Shown here one piece after another: positions 9,926 to 18,768 of a stretch of DNA of 64,000 nucleotides (positions within the stretch are counted from its first letter, which is position 1; each line of letters starts with the position of its first letter). Below the pieces are notes generated by a model. The model saw nothing but the letters and a program-made list of their open reading frames with translations, was not told the DNA's origin and ran no database searches. The DNA is from Scybalousia_A sp964542225 (lineage in GTDB: Bacteria > Bacteroidota > Bacteroidia > Bacteroidales > P3). The stretch covers positions 1 through 64,000 of the forward strand of contig CAZITO010000001.1 of the NCBI GenBank assembly GCA_964542225.1. Direction: 5' to 3'. A program made the position numbers and the translations under genes.

Positions 9926-10390
9926 AATAACGGCTTTGCCCTTATAAAACACCCAACGGGTGCGGCTTTGCCCTACGAAAACAGGCTGAGTAAGAGCCAA
10001 AAAATATTTTTTCAGAAAATTTAATTGATATACACTAAAAAGTCAAAAAATGGGGTGCTACTATTGATTATCAATCACTTAACCTTTTTTGAAGGGTCAA
10101 AATCGGGCAAAAATCGTGGTTTTCAGCGGTTTCGAGCGGTTTTTTAAGGAAAAAATTTTTTCTTCGGCCGTTTCGCGAAAATGAATCGGCGATTCATTTC
10201 GACGAATCGGCGTTTCGATAAAATAAAACGCCGATTCGTTTTTACTGATTATCAAGTAGTTACAAGGGTAAAAATTGGGATTTTTGTGATAGGGGTATTT
10301 CTCTATGCAAAGTTACGAAGATTCTACGACCTGACCAAACGCGTGCAAAAATTTGTTTTGTAACTTATTGATAATCAGTAAACCGATTTT
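9926..10390 (-). repeat. Dispersed non-coding element, copy 1
   Basis: About 465 bp shared with 33839-34304 (same orientation) and 48602-49035 (inverted). Strand is given by the internal promoter. From left to right it holds a CGGCTTTGCCC-type repeat, two AT palindromes, a degenerate TTGATTATCAATCACTTAA site (10063-10081), three iterons of the core GAATCGGCGTTT in alternating orientation (about 10180-10239), and a promoter between 25-bp inverted repeats at 10241-10265 and 10358-10382. The repeats are TTTACTGATTATCAA, two variable bases, AGTTACAA. The stem 10202-10215/10226-10239 is a perfect 14 bp followed by a plus-strand T-run. Copies 1 and 3 differ at about six positions over the 183 bp around the promoter. 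A 60-codon open frame (10181-10363, +) is probably fortuitous: copy 2 has a stop in it and differences are mostly non-synonymous. Most of the 929-bp gap between the flanking genes is this element. Confidence 0.85.
10307..10339 (-). promoter_or_regulatory. Promoter inside dispersed element copy 1
   Basis: On the minus strand TTTGG (10339-10335) and TAACTTTGC (10315-10307) lie with 20 nt between TTTG and TAAC, an ideal Bacteroidota promoter. Transcription would start near 10300 and run through the left inverted repeat and the iteron hairpins toward the activase gene about 630 nt away. Both boxes and the spacing are kept in all three copies. Confidence 0.7.
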
Positions 10391-10529
10391 TCAAAATTTG
10401 GGCGTATTTTACGGCGAATCAGTGTCATTTCACCATAGGCACAAAGTATCAATATTTGTAACGGCTTTTGACTTTTTGAAACAGATGGCGGGAGTTGTAT
10501 GTTTGATAAAAACTTATATTACATAAAAA

Positions 10530-10562
10530 CAAAAATAGAAACCCTCGCGGATTTCTATTTTA
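10530..10562 (-). terminator. Terminator after hpf
   Basis: The arms AAAATAGAAA and TTTCTATTTT flank a GC-rich loop, and the minus strand continues into a T-rich run. This places an intrinsic terminator about 35 nt after the hpf stop codon. Confidence 0.65.
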
Positions 10563-10595
10563 ACGTTAATAATTATTTTATAAAACGAATAAATT

Positions 10596-10886
10596 TTACT
10601 TTCTGTCTTTAAGTTTGTCTATTTGAGGTTTTAGGGCATCTATGGCAAGCATTGTTGCCTCTTCAAAGGTGTCTGCTTGTTTGGAAGCAAACAAATCATA
10701 ACCCTTTACCGATAACCTGATATCCACTACCTTATTATTATCGGACTCAGGTTTATCTACTTTCAGAGTTACATCACTATCTATGATGTTTGGCAAATGA
10801 CGGTCTAACTTAGAAACCTTTTCATTAACAAAAGTTAACAATTTCTCGTCTGCTCTGAACTTTACTGCATTAATGTTAATCTTCAT
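10596..10886 (-). CDS. hpf: Ribosome hibernation-promoting factor (short HPF/YfiA family)
   Basis: The 96-residue protein spans the whole HPF/RaiA beta-alpha-beta fold (MKININAVKFRADEKLLTFV at the start, EEATMLAIDALKPQIDKLK at the end) and lacks the C-terminal dimerisation tail of long HPF. The family binds the 30S decoding region in stationary phase and silences ribosomes. It is the second gene of a two-gene operon, 21 bp after the recombinase stop. The start is preceded by a strong AGGAGGT ribosome-binding site. The xer-hpf order is common in Bacteroidota. Confidence 0.92.
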   Translation of the reverse strand: MKININAVKFRADEKLLTFVNEKVSKLDRHLPNIIDSDVTLKVDKPESDNNKVVDIRLSVKGYDLFASKQADTFEEATMLAIDALKPQIDKLKDRK

Positions 10887-10907
10887 AATAATACCTCCTA
10901 AAATCTT

Positions 10908-11789
10908 TTAGTTTATATGTTGAAATGCTTTTTTGTATTCCTGTTTCAGTTGTTCCAAAGTGGTATGAGCGTATAATTCTGTGGTTGCAACAGAGGCGTG
11001 TCCCATAAGAGTTTTTACATTATTTAATTCTGCTCCGTTGCCTACCAAATGAGTGGCACAAGTGTGTCTGAAAACATGAGGAGATTTTTTGTTCACATCA
11101 TAGTCTTCAAGTTTTTTATGTACCATATAATACAAACTATTTACACTCATTGGTTTCCCTTTTTTGTCAACAAATAAAACAGTTTCCTTTATATTTAAAC
11201 GCTGTTTTAAGTCAATATATTTTATCAAATCGCCAACAATTTTTTTATTTACAGGTACAATCCTTTCTTTTTTTCTTTTACCCATAACCTTTATACACTC
11301 TCTTTCAAAGGAAATATCGGCTTGTTTTATGTTTACAAGTTCCGAACGCCTTACCCCTGTGGCATAAAGCAACTCTATTATAAGTTTATCTCTTAGGGAA
11401 AGAAAGTCATCTTCATTACATTGCTCGGAAAGAAGTTTTTTTATCTCTTGTTTGGAAATAAAAGACATCTTTCTTTTGGCAATCTTGGGTGCGACAACTT
11501 TGTTCATGGGGTTTTTTGTGTCTTTGTCTATGGTTTCTTTGTAGAAAAAATAAGTTCTTAAGGCGGTTAATTTTCTTGCAATACTTCTGTTTGTTATACC
11601 TTTGTCTGCCATATCCATAATCCAAACCCTTATTACATTGAGGTCTATATTCTCATCAACCGTCTCTCCTTGACAAAGGTAAGAAAGATGTTGCTCAAAT
11701 TGATGCAAATCGGAAGCGTATGCTGTAATGGTATGCTTGGAAGCATTTTTATTTTTTCTCAAATATGTCAAAAAATTCTCTATTTCCAT
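10908..11789 (-). CDS. Tyrosine site-specific recombinase, XerC/XerD type
   Basis: The 293-residue length is typical of Xer proteins. An N-terminal SAM-like core-binding domain (about 1-85) is followed by the catalytic domain. All catalytic residues are visible: R147 (ATGVRRSEL), K171, H238 and R241 (HVFRHT), H264 (LMGHAS) and nucleophile Y273 (TELYAH). Xer proteins resolve chromosome dimers at dif; the linkage to hpf points to this housekeeping role rather than to a mobile integrase. Whether it is the XerC or XerD partner cannot be decided from this sequence. A -7 box sits 8 bp upstream of the ATG, so the mRNA should have almost no leader. The neighbouring dispersed element carries inverted repeats, but there is no direct evidence that this enzyme acts on them. 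Confidence 0.9.
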   Translation of the reverse strand: MEIENFLTYLRKNKNASKHTITAYASDLHQFEQHLSYLCQGETVDENIDLNVIRVWIMDMADKGITNRSIARKLTALRTYFFYKETIDKDTKNPMNKVVAPKIAKRKMSFISKQEIKKLLSEQCNEDDFLSLRDKLIIELLYATGVRRSELVNIKQADISFERECIKVMGKRKKERIVPVNKKIVGDLIKYIDLKQRLNIKETVLFVDKKGKPMSVNSLYYMVHKKLEDYDVNKKSPHVFRHTCATHLVGNGAELNNVKTLMGHASVATTELYAHTTLEQLKQEYKKAFQHIN

Positions 11790-11796
11790 ATAAAAG

Positions 11797-11805
11797 GCAA
11801 AGTTA
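11797..11805 (-). promoter_or_regulatory. -7 box of the xer-hpf operon
   Basis: TAACTTTGC on the minus strand ends 8 bp before the xer ATG (11789). No clear TTTG -33 box is seen at the expected distance. The transcript would be nearly leaderless. Confidence 0.5.
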
Positions 11806-11886
11806 GTAATTTTTTTCTTTTCACGGAATTTATTCTCTTTAAGAAAAATATCACTTCAATAGGTGCTGTATCTTAATAATTTATTT

Positions 11887-11894
11887 TACTTTTG
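11887..11894 (+). promoter_or_regulatory. -7 box of the TPR/barrel/ligase operon
   Basis: TACTTTTG fits TAnnTTTG and lies 24 bp before the ATG at 11918. The -33 region is weak. Confidence 0.45.
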
Positions 11895-11917
11895 CTTTTC
11901 TAAAAAATAAAAAAGTA

Positions 11918-14900
11918 ATGAGACTATCCGTAAAAAATATATTGTTGACCGGAGCAATGCTGATATTTGGTTTGGGCAATGCTCAAAAGACTTTTACAAA
12001 CCAAGAATTGCAATCGCAAATAAAAAAGGCTGAAAACCTGCAAGGAGAAAGAAATTATGTTCAGGCCTATAATGAATACTCTTTGTTGATAAAAAGATGG
12101 GAAAGTGTTTTTTCTCAAGAATCAAGCAAGGAGGAAAAGGGTTATGAGGTGTCGGAAATATATTTTAATAGGGCTTTGTGTGCCTATTATCTTATGCACA
12201 ATGATGTGGATTTTTTGTTTAAAGAATACAAAAACTTATTTCCTAATTCACTAAAAATAAACAGAGCAAATTTTTATATAGCCAATTGGCATATGCAAAA
12301 AGGAGACGTTCTTTTGGCCCTCAACACATACGCCAACATGGATACCAACGCTTTGTCAAAACAGGAAATACAAGAGTATAATTACAAACTCGGTTATTGT
12401 TATTTTTTACAAAACCTGACCAATAAGGCCAAAATTTATTTTGCCAAAGTAAAGGATACGGATAGCAAATATGCGGGCGTTTGCAAATACTATTATGGGC
12501 ATATACTTTATACAGAGGGTAAATATGACTTGGCTCTCAAAGAGTTTGAACCTTTGAGAAGGAATAGGCATTTTTCAAAAGTAGTACCTTATTACATTTG
12601 TCAGATATATTATTTCCAAGGAGACTATGACAAATTGATAGAAATGGCTCCTACCCTAAGTCAAAATTCCATCAATTCCAAACGTGCCAGCGAACTCAAT
12701 CGTATGCTTGGAGATGCTTACTATAAAAAACAACAATATGAACAAGCCTTGCCCTATATAGAAGCCTCCATAAAAAGCAATGAGGGGGTGAATGCAAATG
12801 ACAATTATTTGATGGGCTATTGTCTTATGGAGACGGGGAAATATATACAAGCCATTCCTTATTTTGAGGCTTGCTCCAATCAAGAGGACGCTTTGAGTCA
12901 AAGTGCTTTGTATTCATTGGGCTATTGCTACTTGGAAAATAAAGACAGTATTTCCTCCCTAAATTCTTATGCAAAGGCTTCAAATATGAATTTTGATAAA
13001 GATATACAAGAACAGGCCTTATTCTCATACGCAAAACTAAGCATAACCAACAACCCTCCTTTTAATGAATCTTTGATAAAACAACTGAACAAATACATAA
13101 AAGACAACACACGCAAAGACAAAAAAACAAAAGAAGGCAGTGGTGTCGGGCAAGCAAGAACATACTTGGCTCATATTTACGAAAGGACACATAATTATGC
13201 TTTGGCTTTGGAACAGTTGGAAAACATAAAAAACAAAGATTCACAACTAAACAAAATATATGTAAAAACTTGTTTGAACAGAGCGATAGAATTGTTTAAT
13301 CAACGCAAGTACAAGGAAAGTATAAACACAATAGGGAAAATAGAAGAAAACTCCTCTTTTGCTTCCAATGATATATTGGCTTCGGCAAAATATGTTAAAG
13401 CAGAGGCTCTCTATTTGAATCAATCTTATAATAAAAGCGAACAAACCCTGCGTGCCTATTATTCCGTACCAGAATACGAAAACAATGCCTACGTATCAAA
13501 AGCAGATTATCTGATGGCTTATAATTTGTTTAAGCAAAAAAAATATGCTTTGGCAAAAGATTATTTTGCCAAAGTAGAAAAGAGTAACGAGGAGGAAGCC
13601 ATAAAAAACGATGCAATGATAAGGTTGGCTGATTGTCTTTATATGCTGAAAGATTTTGACAAAGCAGTAAAAAAATACAATGATTTCATAGCCAAAAATT
13701 CTGCAAACTCCGATTATGCGACCTACCAAAAGGCTATGGCGGAAGGTGCTTCGGGCAACCAGCAAAGCAAAAGTTTGACATTGCAAAAAGCCGTAAACGA
13801 TTTTCCCAACAGCTCATACAGACCGGCGTTTTTCTATGAGTTGGGTAACACTTATTTGGCTACCAATCAAAATGACAAAGCACTCTCCACTTATCAACAA
13901 TTGTTGCAAACCTACCCCGACAATACTTTTACCAAAGATTGTTTGGGAAAAGTGGGAATGCTGCAATATCAAAAGTTACAATATGATGTTGCCCTTAATA
14001 CATTAGACCAATTAGTAAGAAAATATCCAAGTAGCAAGCAAGCGCAAGCCGCTCTTTCCATTATAAAAAATATCTATATGGACCAAGATAAGCCGGAGGA
14101 ATATTGGTCATACGTCAGTGGTTTGGGAACGCAGAAAGTAAGCAACCAAGAAAAAGAGGATATGCTTTATCAAGTGGCGGAAAACAAATATATGGATGAA
14201 AAGTATCAAGAGGCGATACCTTTGTTTAAGAATTATCTTAATGCTTTTGCCTCGGGTACTTTTGCAACCAAATCAGAATATTATTTGGCAGATTGCTTAC
14301 AAAGAACCAATGACAGTTTGCAAGCAGGAGAGTATTACTACAAAGTCGGTATGCAACCTTATGGAACATATACGGAAAAAGCCCTATTGAATGCGGGTAA
14401 GATTTATAAAAGTAGAGATGCAGAAAAAACTTTGGAAATATACAAAAGATTGGACGGCATAACCTCTACGGCAACCAACAAACTATTGGCTCAAAAAGAA
14501 ATAATGAATATTTATTTTTCTCAAAAAAATTATAACAATGCTATTGATTGGGCTGAAGAACTTACAAGCAATGAGAATGCAGATAAAAACACAGTGGATG
14601 AGGCTTATTTTGTTTTGGCAGAGGCTTATTTTTCTCAAAACAAATCAAATCAAGCAAGGGAATATGTGGATAAATTAAAAAAATCCTCTTCTTTAAAATA
14701 CCTCTCATACGCTCAATATTCTGTGGCTTTGATGGAATTTGAGAATAAGAATTTTGTTGAAAGCGAAAACATCATAAGACAAATGTCCAAAAACGGAGCC
14801 GATGATTATTATTTGGCAAAAGCATTTATTTTATGGTCTGATATATTTGTGGCAAAGGGCAATGATTTTCAAGCAAAACAAACTCTGCAATCCATAATAG

Positions 14901-15058
14901 ATAACTACGAAGGAGATGATGATATATTGACCACAGCCAAAGATAAATTGCAAAATCTGTCAAATAAGACAGAAAAAGCAAATCAAGAAAACGAACAGAA
15001 GTTGCAAAATCAAGAAAACTCTGTGGATGAGGTTATTATAGAAGATAACAAATACTAA
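11918..15058 (+). CDS. Secreted/periplasmic TPR protein of 1,046 residues
   Basis: An N-terminal signal peptide (about residues 1-22, ending GLGNAQ) is followed by TPR-like helical repeats over almost the whole length, with motifs such as YNYKLGYCYF, ALKEFEPL, ALPYIEASI and FFYELGNTYLATNQNDKAL. The last 35 residues are Gln/Glu/Asn-rich. Long TPR arrays of this kind act as scaffolds at the periplasmic face of the outer membrane. It is the first gene of a tight operon: the beta-barrel follows after 24 bp, then the O-antigen ligase-like protein. In alginate, Pel and PNAG export a TPR scaffold works with an outer-membrane barrel, so a similar role is conceivable here; this is inference. The exact function is not recognised. 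Confidence 0.8.
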   Translation: MRLSVKNILLTGAMLIFGLGNAQKTFTNQELQSQIKKAENLQGERNYVQAYNEYSLLIKRWESVFSQESSKEEKGYEVSEIYFNRALCAYYLMHNDVDFLFKEYKNLFPNSLKINRANFYIANWHMQKGDVLLALNTYANMDTNALSKQEIQEYNYKLGYCYFLQNLTNKAKIYFAKVKDTDSKYAGVCKYYYGHILYTEGKYDLALKEFEPLRRNRHFSKVVPYYICQIYYFQGDYDKLIEMAPTLSQNSINSKRASELNRMLGDAYYKKQQYEQALPYIEASIKSNEGVNANDNYLMGYCLMETGKYIQAIPYFEACSNQEDALSQSALYSLGYCYLENKDSISSLNSYAKASNMNFDKDIQEQALFSYAKLSITNNPPFNESLIKQLNKYIKDNTRKDKKTKEGSGVGQARTYLAHIYERTHNYALALEQLENIKNKDSQLNKIYVKTCLNRAIELFNQRKYKESINTIGKIEENSSFASNDILASAKYVKAEALYLNQSYNKSEQTLRAYYSVPEYENNAYVSKADYLMAYNLFKQKKYALAKDYFAKVEKSNEEEAIKNDAMIRLADCLYMLKDFDKAVKKYNDFIAKNSANSDYATYQKAMAEGASGNQQSKSLTLQKAVNDFPNSSYRPAFFYELGNTYLATNQNDKALSTYQQLLQTYPDNTFTKDCLGKVGMLQYQKLQYDVALNTLDQLVRKYPSSKQAQAALSIIKNIYMDQDKPEEYWSYVSGLGTQKVSNQEKEDMLYQVAENKYMDEKYQEAIPLFKNYLNAFASGTFATKSEYYLADCLQRTNDSLQAGEYYYKVGMQPYGTYTEKALLNAGKIYKSRDAEKTLEIYKRLDGITSTATNKLLAQKEIMNIYFSQKNYNNAIDWAEELTSNENADKNTVDEAYFVLAEAYFSQNKSNQAREYVDKLKKSSSLKYLSYAQYSVALMEFENKNFVESENIIRQMSKNGADDYYLAKAFILWSDIFVAKGNDFQAKQTLQSIIDNYEGDDDILTTAKDKLQNLSNKTEKANQENEQKLQNQENSVDEVIIEDNKY

Positions 15059-15082
15059 AATACAATAGAAAGCAAAAAAGAT

Positions 15083-16756
15083 ATGAAAGCAAAAAGTATA
15101 ATAAGCATATTCGCAAGTCTAATTTTTGTTTATAACATTCAGGCACAGCAAAATGAGGAGACCTACAACGAAAACGTTACCATAAACGTTGCCTTTGACC
15201 CTATGATAAACGATGCCAACAAGATAAACAGAAACTTGACTATATTTGACACATCATCTACCCGATTGAATTTTAGTTTTGACCACATAAGCAGTGCTTA
15301 CAATACAACACTGACCTTTGACACCATAAAGGCAGCCACTGTCAAAGGTGAGCCTCAGTCAAAACTATATCATATAAATCTCAAAGGAGGTCTGGGTTTG
15401 GCTTTGGGAAAGGATTTGAAAATAGGTTTTTTACCTTTGTTACAAGGTTCTTATACTTCTTTGAGAGACCGCTCGCTTATGTATGGTGTGGATGTTTATT
15501 CCAAATCCTCTTTGAGCGGAGAAAAGAAATATGGTTATAGCGGTTATTCCAATGAGGGTATAAATCTTTATGGAAAAAAGATATTTAAGTATTATGCCGC
15601 TTCTTCTCAACTCTATTATAATTACAGCAGAAATTATTACTATGGAGATGAGTACTACCCTTTGTGGAATATAGATAAAAAAGATTATAGAATATCTTGG
15701 CACAATGTGGGCGGAAACCTTGCCTATACTACACTCAACAGAAACAACGTTTGGCAACACAACGGAAAGATAGATTTTAACTATACGGGAAACAATCGTT
15801 CCAATGGAGAGTTTTTTATCAACGCTTTGTTTGATGTAAATAAAAACTTGGAATTGTTTTCCAAAGCCTATAATCAAAGAATGGGTATAAGTTTTGATTA
15901 CAAACAATCCTTATATGGAGACACAAGATTGCTTATGAATTTTTCTCCTTACTTTCTTTTTGATTGGGATAAATTTCATTTCTTTGCCTCTTTGGGAGTG
16001 GTGCCGGGTGTGAATACATACAAAGGTTTTCAACTATTGCCAACGGCAACCGTTAGTTTTGAAATCATACAACAAATTTTAAGTCTTTATGGAGGTTTGA
16101 AATCGGAGAGCGTTATGCCTACTTTAAACTCTTTGAGCAAAGAAAATCCTTTTGTTCAACCTATACCAAATTTGGAAGACGGCAGATACAATACTTTCTT
16201 TGCAAAGGGCTTTTTGAATATAACGCCAAAATCCCAACTTTCTTTGGAAGCAGGTTACAAGGTTATGACCAATCAGTATTTTTACAAAAACAGCACTATC
16301 ATAAACAAGAATATATTCAACGTGCATAGAGTGGTTTATGACAACGCAAAGCAATATTATTTAAGCCTTGAAACTTATTTTAACATCAGCAATAATTTTT
16401 CTTTCAACCTAAATGCCACTTTGCAAAGAACAAACAGAGAGGATTCTGACTTTGAGGCATGGTATCATCCGGGCTTTACTTTGTCTTCAAAAATAAACTA
16501 TTCTTATAACAACAAACTTTATTTGACCCTATCCCCTACTTTCTACTCAAAGAGCAAGGCTTATGTGGAAACTTTAAGAAAAGAAGTTGATATAAAATCC
16601 ATGTTTGATATCAGTCTTTCGGCAAGGTATGAATATGATGAAAAGTGGTCTTTCTTTGTTGACTTAAACAATTTGGCTTTTCAACAATACTACTTGTACT
16701 ATAATTATCCTTCACAAACGTTTAACTTCCTTTTGGGCTGTATTTACCGATTGTAG
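15083..16756 (+). CDS. Outer-membrane beta-barrel protein without plug domain
   Basis: The 557-residue protein has a signal peptide (MKAKSIISIFASLIFVYNIQA) and then alternating amphipathic strands rich in Tyr/Phe/Asn, ending in LGCIYRL. This resembles the barrel half of a TonB-dependent receptor but there is no N-terminal carboxypeptidase-like or plug domain. It sits 24 bp after the TPR gene and 22 bp before the ligase-like gene, so the three are probably co-transcribed. A pore or structural partner of the TPR protein is plausible. No specific substrate can be inferred. Confidence 0.75.
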   Translation: MKAKSIISIFASLIFVYNIQAQQNEETYNENVTINVAFDPMINDANKINRNLTIFDTSSTRLNFSFDHISSAYNTTLTFDTIKAATVKGEPQSKLYHINLKGGLGLALGKDLKIGFLPLLQGSYTSLRDRSLMYGVDVYSKSSLSGEKKYGYSGYSNEGINLYGKKIFKYYAASSQLYYNYSRNYYYGDEYYPLWNIDKKDYRISWHNVGGNLAYTTLNRNNVWQHNGKIDFNYTGNNRSNGEFFINALFDVNKNLELFSKAYNQRMGISFDYKQSLYGDTRLLMNFSPYFLFDWDKFHFFASLGVVPGVNTYKGFQLLPTATVSFEIIQQILSLYGGLKSESVMPTLNSLSKENPFVQPIPNLEDGRYNTFFAKGFLNITPKSQLSLEAGYKVMTNQYFYKNSTIINKNIFNVHRVVYDNAKQYYLSLETYFNISNNFSFNLNATLQRTNREDSDFEAWYHPGFTLSSKINYSYNNKLYLTLSPTFYSKSKAYVETLRKEVDIKSMFDISLSARYEYDEKWSFFVDLNNLAFQQYYLYYNYPSQTFNFLLGCIYRL

Positions 16757-16778
16757 TAAGTAAAAACAAGACAAAACC

Positions 16779-18767
16779 ATGGGTAGCAAACATCTCAATT
16801 CCGTATGGATAGGAGGACTTTTGATTTTTCTTTTTGTTATTCAAATATTTCCTCCCATACTGACAAACGATGTAACTTCTTTGAGACATTTTTTTATTTC
16901 GTTGTTTGTCTTTGCGGGTGGAGTGTTTTTGCTTGTCAGTATATTAAAAAACAAAAATAAACTTGTCAATCCTTGGCAAATGCCAACAATAAAACTTTGG
17001 AGTGTTCTCATAGTGTTTATGTTGGTATCTATTTCGTGGGCTATCAATCGGGTTGAGGGACTTGTGGTGGTCAATAGATGGTTGCTTGTTTTGATGAGTG
17101 CTTTTTTGATAACAATATTTTTGAGCGATAAACCAAAGAGCTTTCATTTTTTAGTTTATTCCGCCATGGTTGTAGCCTTGGTAAATGTTATAACTTGTAT
17201 AGTCTCCTATTATTATTTGAATTGTGCCGACTATCCAAATAAAATACCATTTATAAACGGAGGCTATGGCAACAAGAATATTTTTGCCGTCTGTATGATG
17301 TTTAAACTGCCGTTTCTTTATTACGCTTTTTTCAGGTACAAGAAGATATTTAAGTTTATTGCTTTGTTTCTCATTTTAGCCTTATGCTTTTGTCTTCCTA
17401 TAATATCTACGCGAAGTGCTTATCTTTGCTTGGTTTTGAATATAATCATATTGTTGGTTTATTCTTTGATGTATTTGATTAGGTTAAAGAAGAGAACCTA
17501 CTTATTTAAGAGTTTTGCAATAATAATCTGTCTGTTGGGCGGATTTGTTTTGGGTGGAAGTTTTGTAACCTATAACTATAAGCACGGAAGCCACAAGCAA
17601 GAGAATGCTTTTGATGTTTCTCAAAGAATAAAAGAAACCGGAACGGGCAAAAGTTCCAAAGCAAGAATAAAAATATGGAAAAATGCCATTACCATTATAA
17701 AGGATAAGCCTTTGACAGGCTATGGCGTGGGCAATTACAAAATAGCCGTAATGAAAGTGGAGGCAAAACAAAGACCCTCTTTTATGGTTTCCGACCACGC
17801 CCACAATGATTTTTTGGAAATGTGCAGCGAATTGGGAATAGTGGGGCTGTTGCTTTATATTTCTTTGTATGTGTCTGTGATAGTTATAGGAGTTAAGGTT
17901 ATTTTTTCCAAACACACCAAAGAACCTTACAGATTATTGGCATTGTTGTCTTTGATGCTATTATTTACCTATGGCAATGATGCGTTGTTTAATTTTCCCA
18001 ATGAAAGGGCGACACCTCAAATTTATCTTGCTCTTTCTGTCGGAATAATGGGAATGGTCTATTTTAAACACAAATCCATGCAACCCGATAAACAAAAAAC
18101 CAGAACGCTTAATTTACCTATTGCCATGGTTTTTGTTTGCTTGTCTTTGCCTACAACATACGTGGAGAGTTTGCATGCTTATTCTTCAAAGTTACAATAC
18201 GACAGAATAGTTTGCTACAACTCCAAAAACAAGCAAAAAATTCCACCTTCCTATTGGCAAAAAGCCTTTCCAAAAATTCCAAACATAGATGAAAGCACCC
18301 GCCCCATAGCCATAAGCATAGGCAATATGTATGCTTTGCAAGGTGAATATAGAACAGCAATAGACATTGTTTTACACGATAACAGCAACCCTTATCTTGC
18401 AGCCAAAGAAAACACTTTGGCAAAATGGTATTATGCTTTGGACAATGTGGACTCTTGCCTGTATTTTGCAAACAAATGTTTGAAAATGAAACCTTTTAAC
18501 TACCCTATGTTAAAATTAAAACTCAATCTATATAGAAAACACAATAAAGAGGAAAGGGCTATGAAAGAATTGGACGAATATATCAACGAGCATTATCTCA
18601 ACTATCGTCCTTGGTGCGAAAAAATAGATACCTACATAAAAAAGAAAAACTACCCTATGGCAAAACAGACCTTGGACAAGGCTTTGGAATATTTGCCAAC
18701 GGAGTCTCATATACAGAAAAAACAACGACAAATAGACAGTTTACTCCACAATAATATGAGAAAATAA
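16779..18767 (+). CDS. O-antigen ligase/polymerase-like (Wzy_C) membrane protein with C-terminal TPR-like region
   Basis: The 662-residue protein has about ten or more hydrophobic segments in its first 440 residues. The large periplasmic loop carries the family signature WKNAITIIKDKPLTGYGVG followed by the H-A-H-N-D-F-L motif (about residues 333-339), typical of WaaL/Wzy enzymes that transfer or polymerise lipid-linked glycans. The last 200 residues are soluble and TPR-like (AIDIVLHDNSNPYL, LDNVDSCLYFANKCLKMKP). Such ligase-TPR fusions occur in Bacteroidota. The substrate glycan is unknown, as no glycosyltransferases lie nearby. The next gene starts one base after the stop codon. Confidence 0.82.
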   Translation: MGSKHLNSVWIGGLLIFLFVIQIFPPILTNDVTSLRHFFISLFVFAGGVFLLVSILKNKNKLVNPWQMPTIKLWSVLIVFMLVSISWAINRVEGLVVVNRWLLVLMSAFLITIFLSDKPKSFHFLVYSAMVVALVNVITCIVSYYYLNCADYPNKIPFINGGYGNKNIFAVCMMFKLPFLYYAFFRYKKIFKFIALFLILALCFCLPIISTRSAYLCLVLNIIILLVYSLMYLIRLKKRTYLFKSFAIIICLLGGFVLGGSFVTYNYKHGSHKQENAFDVSQRIKETGTGKSSKARIKIWKNAITIIKDKPLTGYGVGNYKIAVMKVEAKQRPSFMVSDHAHNDFLEMCSELGIVGLLLYISLYVSVIVIGVKVIFSKHTKEPYRLLALLSLMLLFTYGNDALFNFPNERATPQIYLALSVGIMGMVYFKHKSMQPDKQKTRTLNLPIAMVFVCLSLPTTYVESLHAYSSKLQYDRIVCYNSKNKQKIPPSYWQKAFPKIPNIDESTRPIAISIGNMYALQGEYRTAIDIVLHDNSNPYLAAKENTLAKWYYALDNVDSCLYFANKCLKMKPFNYPMLKLKLNLYRKHNKEERAMKELDEYINEHYLNYRPWCEKIDTYIKKKNYPMAKQTLDKALEYLPTESHIQKKQRQIDSLLHNNMRK

Positions 18768-18768
18768 T

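Noticed and set aside
10181..10363. 60-codon open frame inside the dispersed element, also open in copy 3 (48630-48812)
   Set aside because: Copy 2 has an in-frame TAA, the few differences between copies 1 and 3 are mostly non-synonymous, the RRF repeats come from the palindromic iterons, and the frame is antisense to the internal promoter.
10908..11789. Tyrosine recombinase as a mobile-element integrase
   Set aside because: Length, intact Xer residues and operon with hpf fit the chromosomal Xer protein; no att repeats or cargo genes flank it.
10596..11789. xer-hpf as toxin-antitoxin or defence pair
   Set aside because: Both proteins are typical housekeeping families in a pairing that is common in Bacteroidota.
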